Shown one piece after another: positions 33,546-41,772 of a stretch of DNA of 64,000 nucleotides (positions are counted from its first letter, which is position 1; every line of letters begins with the position of its first letter). The position numbers and the translations under genes are program-made. The stretch is from contig CAWERW010000001.1 in assembly GCA_963811595.1 (NCBI GenBank), positions 1 to 64,000 on the forward strand, given 5' to 3'. Source of the DNA: DASQFQ01 sp963811595 (GTDB lineage Bacteria > Actinomycetota > Thermoleophilia > Solirubrobacterales > Solirubrobacteraceae). The notes below the pieces were generated by a model, which was not told where the DNA came from, made no database searches, and worked only from the letters and a program-made list of their open reading frames with translations.

Positions 33546-34302
33546 TCACAATCCGGCTGCTCGACGCGCGCCCGCGTGCGCGGCGTCCTCGAGCGCGTCG
33601 TCCAATGGAGGAAGCTCGCTCGCGCCGCGGCCCAGCGCGGTGGCGGTCAGCCAGTCCGCGAACCACGCGTTTTTTGGCAGTAACGGACCGTGGAGATAGG
33701 TGCCCACGCACGGTGCCGCGGGCGCCGCCGCGGACGCCCTCGCGCCCGTCCTGGCCGTTGTTGCCGTGGCCCTTGAGCACGCGCCCGAGCGGCGACGCGC
33801 CGGATCCGAGATGCGTGCGCCCGCCGTGGTTCTCGAAGCCCGCGAGCACCTGCGGGGGGAGGCGGCGGGTGCGCACGAGGTCGACCTCGATGGCGACGTT
33901 GCCGATCAGCCGCGGCCCCGGATCCCGCACCGTCTCGAGGTCCACGAGGCCGACGCCGGGGAGGCGCTCGCCGCCGAGCTCGTAGCTGTGGCCGAGCAGC
34001 TGGTAGCCGCCGCAGACGGCGAAGATGACGCGCCCGCGCTCGGCCGCGGCGTGCAACGCGTCGCGCTTCACGGTCGCGAGGTCCTGCGCGCACAGCTGCT
34101 GGTCACGGTCCTGACCACCGCCGAGGTAGAACAGGTCGTGCGCGTCGGGATCGACCTCGTCGCCGAGGCCGGCGCCGCGCAGCTCGAACCCGATCCCGCG
34201 CCACTCGCAGCGGCGCTCCAGCAGCAGCAGGTTGCCGCGGTCGGCGTAGATGTTCATCAGGTCCGGGTACAGCGCGCAGACCCGCAGGACGCCGTCAGCC
34301 AC
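33546..34302 (-). CDS. gatD: GatD glutamine amidotransferase subunit (apparent frameshift)
   Basis: GatD supplies ammonia from glutamine to MurT for amidation of lipid II D-glutamate. The GTG at 34302 opens a CobB/CobQ-like amidotransferase with nucleophile Cys97 in FAVCGGYQLLG and FENHGGRT. Near 33706-33713 the reading shifts by one base. The upstream frame degenerates after RGTV, while the +1 frame reads VGTYLHGPLLPKN with the catalytic His, then AWFADWL, to a TGA at 33546. Without correction the product lacks the catalytic His and ends at 33538. It could be a sequencing indel or a real mutation. Confidence 0.8.
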
Positions 34303-35020
34303 GCAGCAGCACCACCGTGGAGCCGAGGTGGGCGTCGGTCTCGGCGATCTGGAGCGCCGGCTCGGGCGTCAGGCCTGCCGCCCGGGCCTCGATCTCGAGG
34401 TCGCGGGCGCTGAGCGTGCACAGCGCGACCGTGTCGTCCTCGCTCGAGCGCGTCCCGTCCGGGGCGATCAGCTCGCGCACCCGCTCCAATACCGCAACAC
34501 CGTCGCCGCGGGCGCGGATGGCGACCGGGAACGAGCGGTAGCGCCAGCCGTCGCGCTCGCCGGTGTCGGGCGGCAGCGAGTGGGTCAGGTCGAGCTCGAA
34601 CGGCTCGAGCTCCTCGGCCACGGCCAGCGCCACGAGCCCGCCCGCCGCGAGGTGCTCGCGCGCCGAGTGCAGGAACGCGGTGCGCGCGGCCCGGCCCGGC
34701 AGCAGCTGGATCGTCTGCATGGGGACGAGGATGAGCCCGAACGGCGGGCCGCCGAGCTCGAAGCCGGCGGCGTCGGCCTGCTCGGTGCGGACCGCGACGC
34801 CGGCCGCCTCCGCGCGGGCGGCGAGCTCGGCCAGCAGCTCGCCGTCGAGGTCGAGCGCGGTCACGTCGTGGCCGTGGCCGGCGAGGTCGAGCGCCACGCG
34901 CCCGGCGCCGGCGCCGACGTCGAGCACCGGGCCGGCCTCGGCCTCCGCCAGCTCGCGCCACAGCGGCAGGTCGGCGGCGTAGCCGCCGCACTCGACGTCG
35001 TGCCAGACGATCGCGCTCAC
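34295..35020 (-). CDS. Class I SAM-dependent methyltransferase
   Basis: A 241-aa methyltransferase. The SAM-binding motif is VLDVGAGAGRVALDLAG, with the acidic ribose contact in VTALDLDGELL, then QADAAGF and the LILVPMQTIQLL strand. The substrate is unknown. It lies between murT and gatD, overlapping murT by GTGA and gatD by 8 nt, so its product is made with the lipid II amidation enzymes. A role on peptidoglycan precursors or teichoic-type polymers is only a positional guess. Confidence 0.88.
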   Translation of the reverse strand: MSAIVWHDVECGGYAADLPLWRELAEAEAGPVLDVGAGAGRVALDLAGHGHDVTALDLDGELLAELAARAEAAGVAVRTEQADAAGFELGGPPFGLILVPMQTIQLLPGRAARTAFLHSAREHLAAGGLVALAVAEELEPFELDLTHSLPPDTGERDGWRYRSFPVAIRARGDGVAVLERVRELIAPDGTRSSEDDTVALCTLSARDLEIEARAAGLTPEPALQIAETDAHLGSTVVLLRG

Positions 35021-36396
35021 CTCCAGTACTCCTTGGCCGCGCCGCGCTCGGAGAGCAGGCCGCGCAGCTCGAGCAGCGCGGTGTAGGTGGGGAGGGCGTA
35101 GAGCGGGCCTTTGCCGCCCGCGAGCGCGTGGTCGAGCCCGCCCTCCAAGCCCTCGACCACGGTCAGGCGGTCGGTCGGGACGCCGGCGTACTTCATCCGC
35201 AGCGCGAGCTCGGCCGCGCGCGTGCCCGAGCAGGTCATGCGCTTGACGTGCGGCGCGAGCGTCTCCCAGTCGGCGTCCCACACCCACGAGACGTCGCGGC
35301 CGTCGGCGATGCCGTCGTTGAGGACGCCGAAGAGGTCGAGCTCGCCGCCCTCGAGCGCGAGCGTCCGCAGCACCTCGTTGGCGCCCGCCGGGTTCTTGAC
35401 GAGCAGGATCGAGGTCGCGCGGCCGTCGAGGTCGAGCGTCTCGGCGCGGCCGAAGGCGGGCTCGACGGCGCCCAGGCCGGCGGCGATCGTCGGCAGCTCG
35501 ACGCCGAGCGACAGGCACAGGGCGGCGGCGCCGAGCGCGTTGTAGACGTTGTAGAGCCCTGGCAGCGGCAGCTCGACGCGCGTCGAGCCCTGGGGGGCGC
35601 GCAGCGTGAAGGCGGCGGAGCGGATGCCGCGCAGCTGGACCGACTCGGCGGCCACCGAGGGCTCGGGGCGGCGGTTGCCGCAGTTGGGGCAGTGGTAGCG
35701 GCCGAGGTGGCCCATGTAGGCGGCCTCGTAGACGTAGGCGTGCCCGCAGCGGCGGCAGTGCTTGGAGTCCGAGGCGTGCTGGAGCTCGGCGTGGGCGACG
35801 CTGTCGTCCTCGACGCCGAAGTACCACGGCTCGGCGCCTTCCACGCGGCCGAGGTCGGCCACGAGCGGGTCGTCGGCATTGAGCACGAGCTGGGTGGTCG
35901 CGGCGCGCTGGGCGGCGACCGCGGCCCAGCGGTCGGCGATCGTGTCGAGCTCGCCGTAGCGGTCGAGCTGATCGCGGAACAGGTTGGCGAGCAGCAGCGC
36001 GCGCGGGTTGAGCTCCTCGACCACCGGCCCGAGCCAGAACTCGTCGACCTCGAACAGCCCGAGGTCGCCGTCGAGCTCGCGCCCGCCGCGCCGCGACGCG
36101 TCGGCCAGGGCGGAGGCGACGCCGCCCGCCATGTTCGCGCCGGCGCGGTTGTGGACGAGCCGCCGGCCGGTGCGCTCGAGGATCGCGGAGACCATCGCGG
36201 CCGTCGTGGTCTTGCCGTTGGTGGCCGAGATGACGAGGCTGCCGTGCTCGAGCCGGCCCGCCAGCAGCCCGATCGCGTGCGGCTCCAGGCGCGTGAGCAG
36301 CTTGCCGGGCAGCGACGTGCCGCCGCCGCGGCCGGCGCGGCGGGCGAGCGCTCCCACGGCCTTGGCCGCGGCGACCTTGGGCGCGAGCAGGCTCAG
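35017..36396 (-). CDS. murT: MurT lipid II isoglutaminyl synthase subunit
   Basis: MurT is the Mur-ligase-like subunit that, with GatD, amidates D-Glu of lipid II. The 459-aa product has the ATP motif SATNGKTTTA, FRDQLDRYGE, the Cys4 zinc-ribbon CRRCGHAY...HCPNCG that marks MurT, and LLVKNPAGANEVLR. No ATG, GTG or TTG fits the N-terminus. A CTG at 36396 overlaps the upstream stop as CTGA and gives a normal-length N-terminus, with GTG at 36357 as the alternative. Confidence 0.92.
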   Translation of the reverse strand: MSLLAPKVAAAKAVGALARRAGRGGGTSLPGKLLTRLEPHAIGLLAGRLEHGSLVISATNGKTTTAAMVSAILERTGRRLVHNRAGANMAGGVASALADASRRGGRELDGDLGLFEVDEFWLGPVVEELNPRALLLANLFRDQLDRYGELDTIADRWAAVAAQRAATTQLVLNADDPLVADLGRVEGAEPWYFGVEDDSVAHAELQHASDSKHCRRCGHAYVYEAAYMGHLGRYHCPNCGNRRPEPSVAAESVQLRGIRSAAFTLRAPQGSTRVELPLPGLYNVYNALGAAALCLSLGVELPTIAAGLGAVEPAFGRAETLDLDGRATSILLVKNPAGANEVLRTLALEGGELDLFGVLNDGIADGRDVSWVWDADWETLAPHVKRMTCSGTRAAELALRMKYAGVPTDRLTVVEGLEGGLDHALAGGKGPLYALPTYTALLELRGLLSERGAAKEYWR

Positions 36397-37271
36397 GGGA
36401 CCATCACCCGCAGCGCCCCGGGCTGCACGCGGACGGTGGCGGGGAGGTCGGCGATCGGGTCCCCGTCGGCCTGCACGTTGAACGGGCGGTCGGCGTGGAA
36501 CGCGACCTCGCGGGCCTGGGTCACCTCGACGCCCGGCTCGCGGACGTGGGCGCCGGTGAACACCTTCGGCAGCGAGGCGAGGTACTTGCGCTTGGGGATG
36601 TCGCCGATCGTCACGACGTCCAGCATGCCGTCGTCGAGCTCGGCGTCGGGCGCGAGGCGCATCCCGCCGCCGAAGATGCCCGAGTTGCAGACGGCGACGG
36701 AGTAGCCGGTGAACGACCGCGGCTTGCCGTCGAGCACGAGCTCCCAACGCGCGGGTCGCCACGCGCGCACGGCGCGCAGCGTCGCGTAGAGGTAGACGAG
36801 CTGGCCGAGCTTGGCGCGCAGCCGGGTGGCGTTGGCGAGGTCGCCGGCGTCGGAGTCGAGGCCCGAGGAGGCGATGCCGAGGTACGCGCGGCCGTTGATG
36901 TCGGCGACGTCGACGCGCTGCTCGCGGCCGCCGGCAAGCACGTCGCAGGCCGCCACGGGGTCGTTGCCGAGCCCGAGCTTGCGGGCGAAGTCGTTGCCGC
37001 GGCCGCCCGGCAGCACGGCGAGCACGCCGTCGGTGTTGCGCAGCTCGCCCGCCAGCGCGCCCAGCAGCCCGTCGCCGCCCATCGCGGCGGCGATCTCACC
37101 CTCCTCGAGCGTCGAGCGCGCGAGCTCGCGGGCGTGCTCGATCGAGTGCGTCCGCTCGACGCGGAACGCGATCCCGTGCCTGCGCAGCGCGCTCTCGACG
37201 GCGGGCAGCAGCTTCGCCGTGCGGCCGCCGCCGGCGCTCGGGTTGGCGATCAGGCAGACGGGCCGGGGCAC
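36393..37271 (-). CDS. Diacylglycerol kinase family lipid kinase
   Basis: A 292-aa YegS/DgkB-like protein that would phosphorylate a lipid such as diacylglycerol. The nucleotide motif is GGDGLLGALAGEL, followed by VLPGGRGNDFARKLGL, typical of the DAGK catalytic domain. The C-terminal beta domain has NSGIFGGGMRLAPDAELDDGMLDVV. The GTG start lies 11 nt after the RDD gene, and the stop overlaps murT (CTGA), so lipid recycling and lipid II amidation genes are linked. Confidence 0.92.
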   Translation of the reverse strand: MPRPVCLIANPSAGGGRTAKLLPAVESALRRHGIAFRVERTHSIEHARELARSTLEEGEIAAAMGGDGLLGALAGELRNTDGVLAVLPGGRGNDFARKLGLGNDPVAACDVLAGGREQRVDVADINGRAYLGIASSGLDSDAGDLANATRLRAKLGQLVYLYATLRAVRAWRPARWELVLDGKPRSFTGYSVAVCNSGIFGGGMRLAPDAELDDGMLDVVTIGDIPKRKYLASLPKVFTGAHVREPGVEVTQAREVAFHADRPFNVQADGDPIADLPATVRVQPGALRVMVP

Positions 37272-37282
37272 CGCTTGACGGC

Positions 37283-37720
37283 TCAGGCGCTGACGACCGT
37301 GGTGCCGGCGGCGAGGTCGCCGAGCCGCTGGGCCCGGCGCCCGGTGGCGAGGATCGTGACGAGGCCGACGAGGTAGAGAAACGGGAGCGCGTCGACGAGC
37401 CGGAGCACGGTGCGAACTGCGACCTCGCCCGTCGAAGCTGCCGCCCCGTCAGCCCGTCGCACGACGCGGATGCCGAGCGCGCGCTTGCCGAGCGTCTGGC
37501 CGCCGCGCGCCTCCAGCACGAAGTAGTAGAGGAGCGTGAGCGCGAGGAACAGGAGGGTGCCCCCGCCGCCCAGTCGTACGCTCGCGGAGCTGCCCGAGCT
37601 GGTGCTGTCGCCGATCAGCAGCGCCAGCACGACGAAGAGCACAGCGAGCAGGATGACGTCGAGCAGCCCGGCGCCGATGCGGCGCCCGACAACCTCCGAT
37701 CCGCCCGAACTCGCCTCCAC
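37283..37720 (-). CDS. RDD family membrane protein
   Basis: A 145-aa RDD-domain protein with three or four hydrophobic segments. The defining motif starts GRRIGAGLLDVILL, and RGGQTLGKRALGIRVVR follows the second helix pair. The family's role is unclear; some members are ion/proton antiporters. It starts with GTG and is first in the run RDD-lipid kinase-murT-methyltransferase-gatD. Confidence 0.88.
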   Translation of the reverse strand: MEASSGGSEVVGRRIGAGLLDVILLAVLFVVLALLIGDSTSSGSSASVRLGGGGTLLFLALTLLYYFVLEARGGQTLGKRALGIRVVRRADGAAASTGEVAVRTVLRLVDALPFLYLVGLVTILATGRRAQRLGDLAAGTTVVSA

Positions 37721-37752
37721 GTCGCGGCAACCCTAGCCCATAGCCCGGAGCC

Positions 37753-38043
37753 TCAGGGCGCGAGCCCCTCGGCCCGGATCCAGGCGGCGACGCCCGCCGG
37801 GTCGGAGGTGACGATGTACGCGTCGATCACCGCTCCCTCCGTGTTGATCGTGATGGACAGCCCGGACTCGATCTCGCGGAGCTTGGAGATCGGCGCGATC
37901 GGACGCCCCGCGCCCATGCGCGGCTTGACGCGGCCGGTGGCCACGCGGTGCACGTCCTCGTGGGAGGCGAGCAGGTCGAGCAGCCGCCGGTAGCCCTTCT
38001 TGGAGGAGTGCTTGTGATGCGTCTGATGGCGACGGCGCCTCAC
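37753..38043 (-). CDS. DUF2103-like small metal-binding protein
   Basis: A 96-aa basic protein with a His-rich start (RRRRHQTHHKHSSKKGY), like the DUF2103 predicted metal-binding family. The rest is a small alpha/beta unit (SGLSITINTEGAVIDAYIVTSD) without catalytic residues. The GTG at 38043 overlaps the HAD gene stop as GTGA, so it is co-translated with the phosphatase. The role is unknown. Confidence 0.75.
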   Translation of the reverse strand: MRRRRHQTHHKHSSKKGYRRLLDLLASHEDVHRVATGRVKPRMGAGRPIAPISKLREIESGLSITINTEGAVIDAYIVTSDPAGVAAWIRAEGLAP

Positions 38044-38840
38044 GACGTCAGCAGCAGCGCCGCCAGCGAGTCGGCGACGTGGGTGGGGGCCGGCTGCGCG
38101 CCGCCGGCCTGGGCGCGGTCGGTGACGCCGGTCAGGACGAGCGCCGTGTCGTGCCCGGCGCGCTTGGCGCCCAGCACGTCGACGTCGAGGCGGTCGCCGA
38201 GCGCGAGGACGTTCCCCTCGCCGAGGCGGTCGCGGGCCGCCTCGTACATCGCGGGCTCGGGCTTGCCGACGATCGCGTCCGCCTTGCGCCCGCTGGCGGT
38301 CTCGACCGCCGCGAGGAGGGCGCCGGAGCCCGGCCAGGGGCCGTCGGGCATGGGGAACGTGCGGTCGCGGCTGAGGCCGATCAGCTCGGCGCCCCGCAGC
38401 ACCGCCTGGGTGGCGGTGCGCAGCTCGCGGTAGTCGAAGCGCTCGTGGTCGGCCACCACGACGACGTCGGCGCGGGAGGCGAACTCGGTCTGGTTGACGA
38501 TGCGCAGCCCGGCCTCGGCCACGTGATCGACGATCGCCTGCGAGCCGATCACGAAGGCGGCGCCGCCGCTCGGCCGCTTGGCGAGCATGAACTGCAGCGC
38601 CGCGCCCGCGGTCAGCACCTCGTCGAGCGAGGCTCTGAACCCGAGCCGCCACAGCTTGCGCACGATCTCCTCGGGGCTGGCGCCGACATCGTTGGTGAGG
38701 AAGACGATCCCCTTGCTCGCCTCGCGCAGGGCGGCGACGGCCTCCGCGGCGCGGTCGGTGGGGCCGTCGCCGATGTACAGGCAGCCGTCCAGATCCAGCA
38801 GGAAATGCCGGTAGCGGCGGGCGATGGCGGAGAGCGGCAC
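38040..38840 (-). CDS. HAD-superfamily hydrolase (NagD-like, subfamily IIA)
   Basis: A 266-aa phosphatase with motif I HFLLDLDGCLYIGD (nucleophile Asp), motif II VFLTND, a large C2 cap, motif III GKPEPAMYEAA and motif IV ALGDRLDVDVLGAKRAG. Substrates of this group are sugar or nucleotide phosphates such as UMP. The ATG at 38867 would make the two divergent genes start on the same CATG, so the GTG at 38840, 9 nt after a GATAAT -10 box, is preferred. Confidence 0.88.
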   Translation of the reverse strand: MPLSAIARRYRHFLLDLDGCLYIGDGPTDRAAEAVAALREASKGIVFLTNDVGASPEEIVRKLWRLGFRASLDEVLTAGAALQFMLAKRPSGGAAFVIGSQAIVDHVAEAGLRIVNQTEFASRADVVVVADHERFDYRELRTATQAVLRGAELIGLSRDRTFPMPDGPWPGSGALLAAVETASGRKADAIVGKPEPAMYEAARDRLGEGNVLALGDRLDVDVLGAKRAGHDTALVLTGVTDRAQAGGAQPAPTHVADSLAALLLTS

Positions 38841-38849
38841 GCGGCGGTC

Positions 38850-38857
38850 ATTATCAT
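38850..38857. promoter_or_regulatory. Overlapping divergent -10 elements of the HAD and cyclophilin genes
   Basis: ATTATCAT holds TATCAT (38852-38857) on the plus strand, 8 nt before the cyclophilin ATG. It also holds GATAAT (38855-38850) on the minus strand, 9 nt before the HAD GTG. The hexamers share four bases. Both transcripts would be leaderless. Confidence 0.5.
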
Positions 38858-38865
38858 CGGCGCGC

Positions 38866-39546
38866 ATGTCCGGGCTCCCCAAGCTGGTCGCGCTGCTGCT
38901 CGCGTGCGCGCTGTTCCTCGCCGCGTGCGGCGGCGGCGACGAGGAGAGCGCCGCGACGCCCGACCCCACCGAGACGGCCGCGCCGGCGGCTGAGGGCGGC
39001 TGCGAGAAGGTCCCGCCGGCCGAGCCGAAGGACGTCAAGGTTGCCAAGCCCAAGGACGAGCTCAAGCCGGGCACGACCTACGTCGCCCGCGTGCTCACGA
39101 ACTGCGGCGAGTTCGAGATCACGCTCGATCCCAAGCGCGCCCCGCGCACCGGCGGCTCGTTCAAGGCGCTCGTCGACGAGAAGTTCTACGACGGCCTGAG
39201 CTTCCACCGCATCGTCGCCGGCTTCGTGATCCAGGGCGGCGACCCCCAGGGCGACGGCCAGGGCGGCCCGGGCTTCTCCGTCACCGAGGCGCCGCCCGAG
39301 GACCTGACCTACTCGAAGGGCGTGGTGGCGATGGCCAAGACCGCCACCGACCCCGCGGGCACGTCCGGCAGCCAGTTCTTCGTCGTCACCGGCGAGGACG
39401 CCGGCCTGCCGCCCGACTACGCGCTGCTCGGAACGGTCACGAAGGGCCAGGAGGTCGTCGACAAGATCGGCGTCGTCGACGTCGGGCCCGACGAGGCGCC
39501 GGTCGACCCGGTCGTCATCCGCCAGATCCGCATCACCGAATCCTGA
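38866..39546 (+). CDS. Lipoprotein cyclophilin-type peptidyl-prolyl isomerase
   Basis: A 226-aa cyclophilin that catalyses cis-trans isomerisation of prolyl bonds, here outside the membrane. The signal peptide ends at a lipobox (FLAACG, Cys21), then comes a Pro/Glu-rich linker. The isomerase core shows FHRIVAGFVIQGGDPQGDGQGGPG and GTSGSQFFVVTG, keeping the catalytic Arg and Gln/Phe residues. It is divergent from the HAD gene with overlapping -10 boxes. The 3' end overlaps the convergent MFS gene by 14 nt. Confidence 0.93.
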   Translation: MSGLPKLVALLLACALFLAACGGGDEESAATPDPTETAAPAAEGGCEKVPPAEPKDVKVAKPKDELKPGTTYVARVLTNCGEFEITLDPKRAPRTGGSFKALVDEKFYDGLSFHRIVAGFVIQGGDPQGDGQGGPGFSVTEAPPEDLTYSKGVVAMAKTATDPAGTSGSQFFVVTGEDAGLPPDYALLGTVTKGQEVVDKIGVVDVGPDEAPVDPVVIRQIRITES

Positions 39547-40693
39547 GCGCGAGCAGCGCGCCGAGGCCGCAGACGCCGCCGGCCGCGAGCACGGCCGCCT
39601 CGTAGCCGGGGCCGTCGACCAGCACCCCGCCCAGGGCCGCGCCGGCCGCCGTGCCGGCCACCAGGCCCATGACCATGACGGTGAACGCCTCCGTGACGGT
39701 GCCGCGCGGCGCGACGTGGTCGAGCAGGGCGGAGCCGACCACGGTCGCGGGCGCGAGCAGCAGCCCGCCGAGCGCGAGCTGGACGGCGAGCACACCCGGC
39801 GAATCGGCGAGCGCGAGCGCTCCCCAGAGGACGGCGAGGCCCGCCAGCAGGACGACGAGGCGCGTGCCCAGCGCGCCCGGCCACGAGCGCGCGCCGTAGA
39901 CGAGCCCGCCGACGAGGCTGCCGGCCGACAGGGCGGCGAGCAGCAGGCCTCCGGTCTCGGGCGAGCCGCGCTCGGCCATGAAGGCGGGCACGGCGACCTG
40001 GAGCACGCCGATTCCGGCCCCGAACGCGCTGAGCGCGGCGACGACGACCCGCATGCCCGCGGACTCGAGCGGCCCGAGCCAGCCCACCTGGTGACGCTCG
40101 CCGCGCCAGCGGCGCGAGGCGCCGGTGAGGCTGAACCCGACCGCCGCGCCCGAGCAGACGGCCGCGCCGACGAGCACGGCGACGGCCGGCGACGCGACCG
40201 CCACGACGCCCGCGACGATCACCGGCGCGCTGATCACCGACACCTCGAAGACGATCGCGACGAGCGCGTAGGCGGTCTGGCGCGCCTCCTCGTCGGTGAC
40301 CAGCGATCCCCACAGCGACCGCATCGCGGCGGGGAGCTGGGGCAGGCACGAGCCGGCGACCGCCGCGGTGAGGGCGAGCACGCCGGTCGGCGCGCCGCGC
40401 TCCGCCGCGGCGACGAGCGCGACGAGGCCGAGGCCGTGCACGAGCGCCGCGACGCGCAGCACGCGCCCCTGGCCGAGGCGGTCCATGAGCCGGCCCTGGG
40501 CAACCGCGCCGAACGCGTTGACCAGCCCGAACGCGCCGACCACGAGGCCGGCACGCGCGAACGAGCCGGTCGTCTCGCGGGCCAGCAGCAGGATCGCGAG
40601 CCCGAACATCCCGATCGGCAAGCAGCCCAGGCCGGAGAACACGACGGGCGCGCGCACGCCCGGGAGCGAGAGCAGGGCGCGGTAGCGGCTCAG
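39533..40693 (-). CDS. MFS transporter
   Basis: A 386-aa major facilitator protein with about 12 hydrophobic helices and the loop motif GRLMDRLGQGRVLR between helices 2 and 3. The resemblance is to efflux-type MFS proteins; the substrate is unknown. The best start is a CTG at 40693 that overlaps the alkyltransferase stop as CTGA and gives the usual SRYRALLSLPGV opening. GTG at 40657 is the alternative. It is the last gene of the sigma factor-alkyltransferase-MFS operon. Confidence 0.85.
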   Translation of the reverse strand: MSRYRALLSLPGVRAPVVFSGLGCLPIGMFGLAILLLARETTGSFARAGLVVGAFGLVNAFGAVAQGRLMDRLGQGRVLRVAALVHGLGLVALVAAAERGAPTGVLALTAAVAGSCLPQLPAAMRSLWGSLVTDEEARQTAYALVAIVFEVSVISAPVIVAGVVAVASPAVAVLVGAAVCSGAAVGFSLTGASRRWRGERHQVGWLGPLESAGMRVVVAALSAFGAGIGVLQVAVPAFMAERGSPETGGLLLAALSAGSLVGGLVYGARSWPGALGTRLVVLLAGLAVLWGALALADSPGVLAVQLALGGLLLAPATVVGSALLDHVAPRGTVTEAFTVMVMGLVAGTAAGAALGGVLVDGPGYEAAVLAAGGVCGLGALLALRIR

Positions 40694-41268
40694 GCCTTCC
40701 AGGTCGCGCCCTCGAGCGAGAGCAGCGCGCGCTTGCGCTCCGGCCCGCCGCCGTAGTTGCCGAGTCGCCGCGTGGAAGGCAGCACGCGGTGGCACGGTAC
40801 GACGATCGGGACCGGGTTGCCGGCACACGCGGTGCCGACCGCCCGGACAGCCCGCGGGTTGCCCGCCTGGCGGGCGAGCTCGCCGTAGGTGATGACCTCG
40901 CCGTGGCGGACCTCGCTGTGCAGCGTCTCGAGCACGGCGCGGCGGAACGGGCCGCCCACCAGGGAGAGGTCGACCGGCAGCTCGAGCGTGCGGTCGTCGC
41001 CCTCGAAGTAGTCCGAGAGCGTGTCGCGGGTGGCGGCCAGCTCGCGGTCGGAGTGGACGATGCGCGGGCCCACGCCGGCCGCGACGCCCGCGAGCGTGTC
41101 GTCCAGCGGCTCGCCTTCGAACGCGATCCGCAGCACGCCGCGCCGGCCCTGGACGACGAGGAGCGGGCCGATCGGGGTCTTGAGCGTCGTGTAGACCGCG
41201 TCGGCGAGGCCCTCCTGCACGGCGGCGGAGGCCAGGCGGTCGAGGAACGACTCGGACAGGGGGCTCAT
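40690..41268 (-). CDS. Methylated-DNA-protein cysteine S-methyltransferase family
   Basis: A 192-aa O6-alkylguanine-DNA alkyltransferase. The acceptor cysteine is in VPCHRVLPS (Cys159), and the recognition helix has GEVITYGELARQAGNPRAVRAVG. The N-terminal domain is short and lacks the Ada zinc site. It transfers the alkyl group to itself once. The ATG overlaps the stop of an ECF sigma factor as ATGA, so its level is tied to that regulator, and an MFS exporter follows. Confidence 0.92.
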   Translation of the reverse strand: MSPLSESFLDRLASAAVQEGLADAVYTTLKTPIGPLLVVQGRRGVLRIAFEGEPLDDTLAGVAAGVGPRIVHSDRELAATRDTLSDYFEGDDRTLELPVDLSLVGGPFRRAVLETLHSEVRHGEVITYGELARQAGNPRAVRAVGTACAGNPVPIVVPCHRVLPSTRRLGNYGGGPERKRALLSLEGATWKA

Positions 41269-41735
41269 GCGGTGGCTCTCTCTCGCAGGGTTCTGACGGC
41301 GGTGGAGACGCGCTGGCGCGCGGCTTCCGGGGAGATCTCGAGCGCCACGGCGATGCGCTCGTAGTCGAGGTCGTCGACGAAGCGCAGCCGCAGCGCGTCG
41401 CGCGCGGTCGGCGCGAGCGGCGCGATCAGCGACTCGAACGCGCCGTCGTCGTACTCGGGCTCGACGGCCGGCACGGGCGGGTCGTCGGTGACGACCTCGC
41501 GGCGCCGCGAGCGGTGCAGGTCGAGCGCGGTCGTGGTGGTGACGCGGTACAGCCACGCGCGCAGGTGCTCGGCGTGGCGCAGGCGCGGATAGGCGCGCAG
41601 CGCCCGCAGCAGCGCGTCCTGCAGGACGTCCTCCGCGCTCTGGTCGTCGGTCATCCGCCGCGCGTGGGCGAGCAGCTCGTCGCCGTGGCGCTCGACGAGC
41701 GACCAGAACGGGGGGAGGGCAACCGTCGCGCTCAC
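41265..41735 (-). CDS. ECF-type RNA polymerase sigma factor
   Basis: A 156-aa extracytoplasmic-function sigma factor. Region 2 contains SAEDVLQDALLRALRAYPRL and HLRAWLYRVTTTTALDLHR; region 4 contains LAPTARDALRLRFVDDLDYERIAVALEISPEAARQRVSTAVRTLRE. No anti-sigma gene lies beside it. It is co-translated with the DNA alkyltransferase, so it may govern an alkylation or chemical-stress response. GTG start. Confidence 0.9.
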   Translation of the reverse strand: MSATVALPPFWSLVERHGDELLAHARRMTDDQSAEDVLQDALLRALRAYPRLRHAEHLRAWLYRVTTTTALDLHRSRRREVVTDDPPVPAVEPEYDDGAFESLIAPLAPTARDALRLRFVDDLDYERIAVALEISPEAARQRVSTAVRTLRERATA

Positions 41736-41772
41736 TGCCCTACAACGTGCCAGGCGGGCACGATGTGAGGGC

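Noticed and set aside
38823..38867. ATG at 38867 as the HAD gene start
   Set aside because: It would share CATG with the divergent cyclophilin start and place the -10 element inside the coding region; the GTG at 38840 fits the homology and the promoter better.
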